NCBI GenBank assembly: GCA_030627155.1
Contig: DAOUSP010000100.1
Location: 1-5,345 of the forward strand
Reading direction: 5' to 3'
Length of the DNA: 5,345 nucleotides
DNA from: Candidatus Aminicenantota bacterium
GTDB lineage: Bacteria; Acidobacteriota; Aminicenantia; Aminicenantales; Aminicenantaceae
This document shows, piece by piece, positions 5,329 through 5,345 of this stretch (position 1 is the first letter of the stretch; the number at the start of each line of letters is the position of its first letter). A program made the translations under genes and the position numbers. Below the pieces are notes generated by a model. The model was not told where the DNA came from. It worked only from the letters and a program-made list of their open reading frames with translations, and did no database searches.

Positions 5329-5345
5329 ATGAAAAAAAACCCAAA
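5329..5345 (+). CDS. Possible start of a rightward gene, cut by the window edge
   Basis: The frame ATG-AAA-AAA-AAC-CCA is open to the edge and gives a lysine-rich N-terminus typical of real starts. No Shine-Dalgarno lies between the hairpin and the ATG. With only five codons no product can be named. A transposase is one guess, because hairpins next to the start codon are common in insertion sequences. It may equally not be a gene. Confidence 0.25.

Overview
The window is ordinary-looking bacterial chromosome: sigma70-type promoters, tight gene packing and a mid GC content. Hand counts on sampled stretches give about 49% GC in the peptidase gene and 43% in the sugar-kinase gene. They give only about 33% in the two-gene module between them. 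The sequence alone does not fix a species. A signal peptide, GTG and ATG starts and a strong Shine-Dalgarno site on the longest gene say Bacteria, and nothing seen is archaeal or eukaryotic.

Layout, left to right. Positions 1-292 hold no convincing gene. They contain a C-rich, almost G-free tract (possible Rho-entry site), a near-consensus promoter and a short leader. Then come, rightward, a small calcineurin-like metallophosphoesterase (293-847) and, from its own promoter, an exported C69-family dipeptidase (1029-2792). Next is a compact AT-rich toxin-antitoxin operon, a MntA-type nucleotidyltransferase antitoxin (2886-3305) overlapping by 4 nt a HepT-type HEPN toxin (3302-3736). Converging on it from the right are two leftward genes, a ROK-family sugar kinase (3782-4696) and a small DUF2784-like membrane protein (4803-5177). 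The right edge carries a long hairpin (5291-5328) that reads best as a leftward terminator, and what may be the start of a further rightward gene at 5329.

The housekeeping genes do not form an obvious pathway; they look like independent transcription units, each with its own promoter. The MntA/HepT pair is the one clear functional system: the antitoxin is expected to AMPylate the toxin's active-site tyrosine, and all the residues needed for both activities are present. Its base composition and lack of Shine-Dalgarno sites set it apart, which suggests horizontal arrival.

The most unusual signals are these: (1) two occurrences of TGnTATAAT followed by exactly six bases and an ATG, the geometry of leaderless transcription; (2) a CxxCH heme-c-like motif in the propeptide of the C69 peptidase; (3) a metallophosphoesterase whose first metal motif is DxE instead of DxH; (4) a right-edge hairpin whose mismatches become G-U pairs only in the leftward RNA. 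No tRNA, rRNA, CRISPR array or complete insertion sequence was seen.
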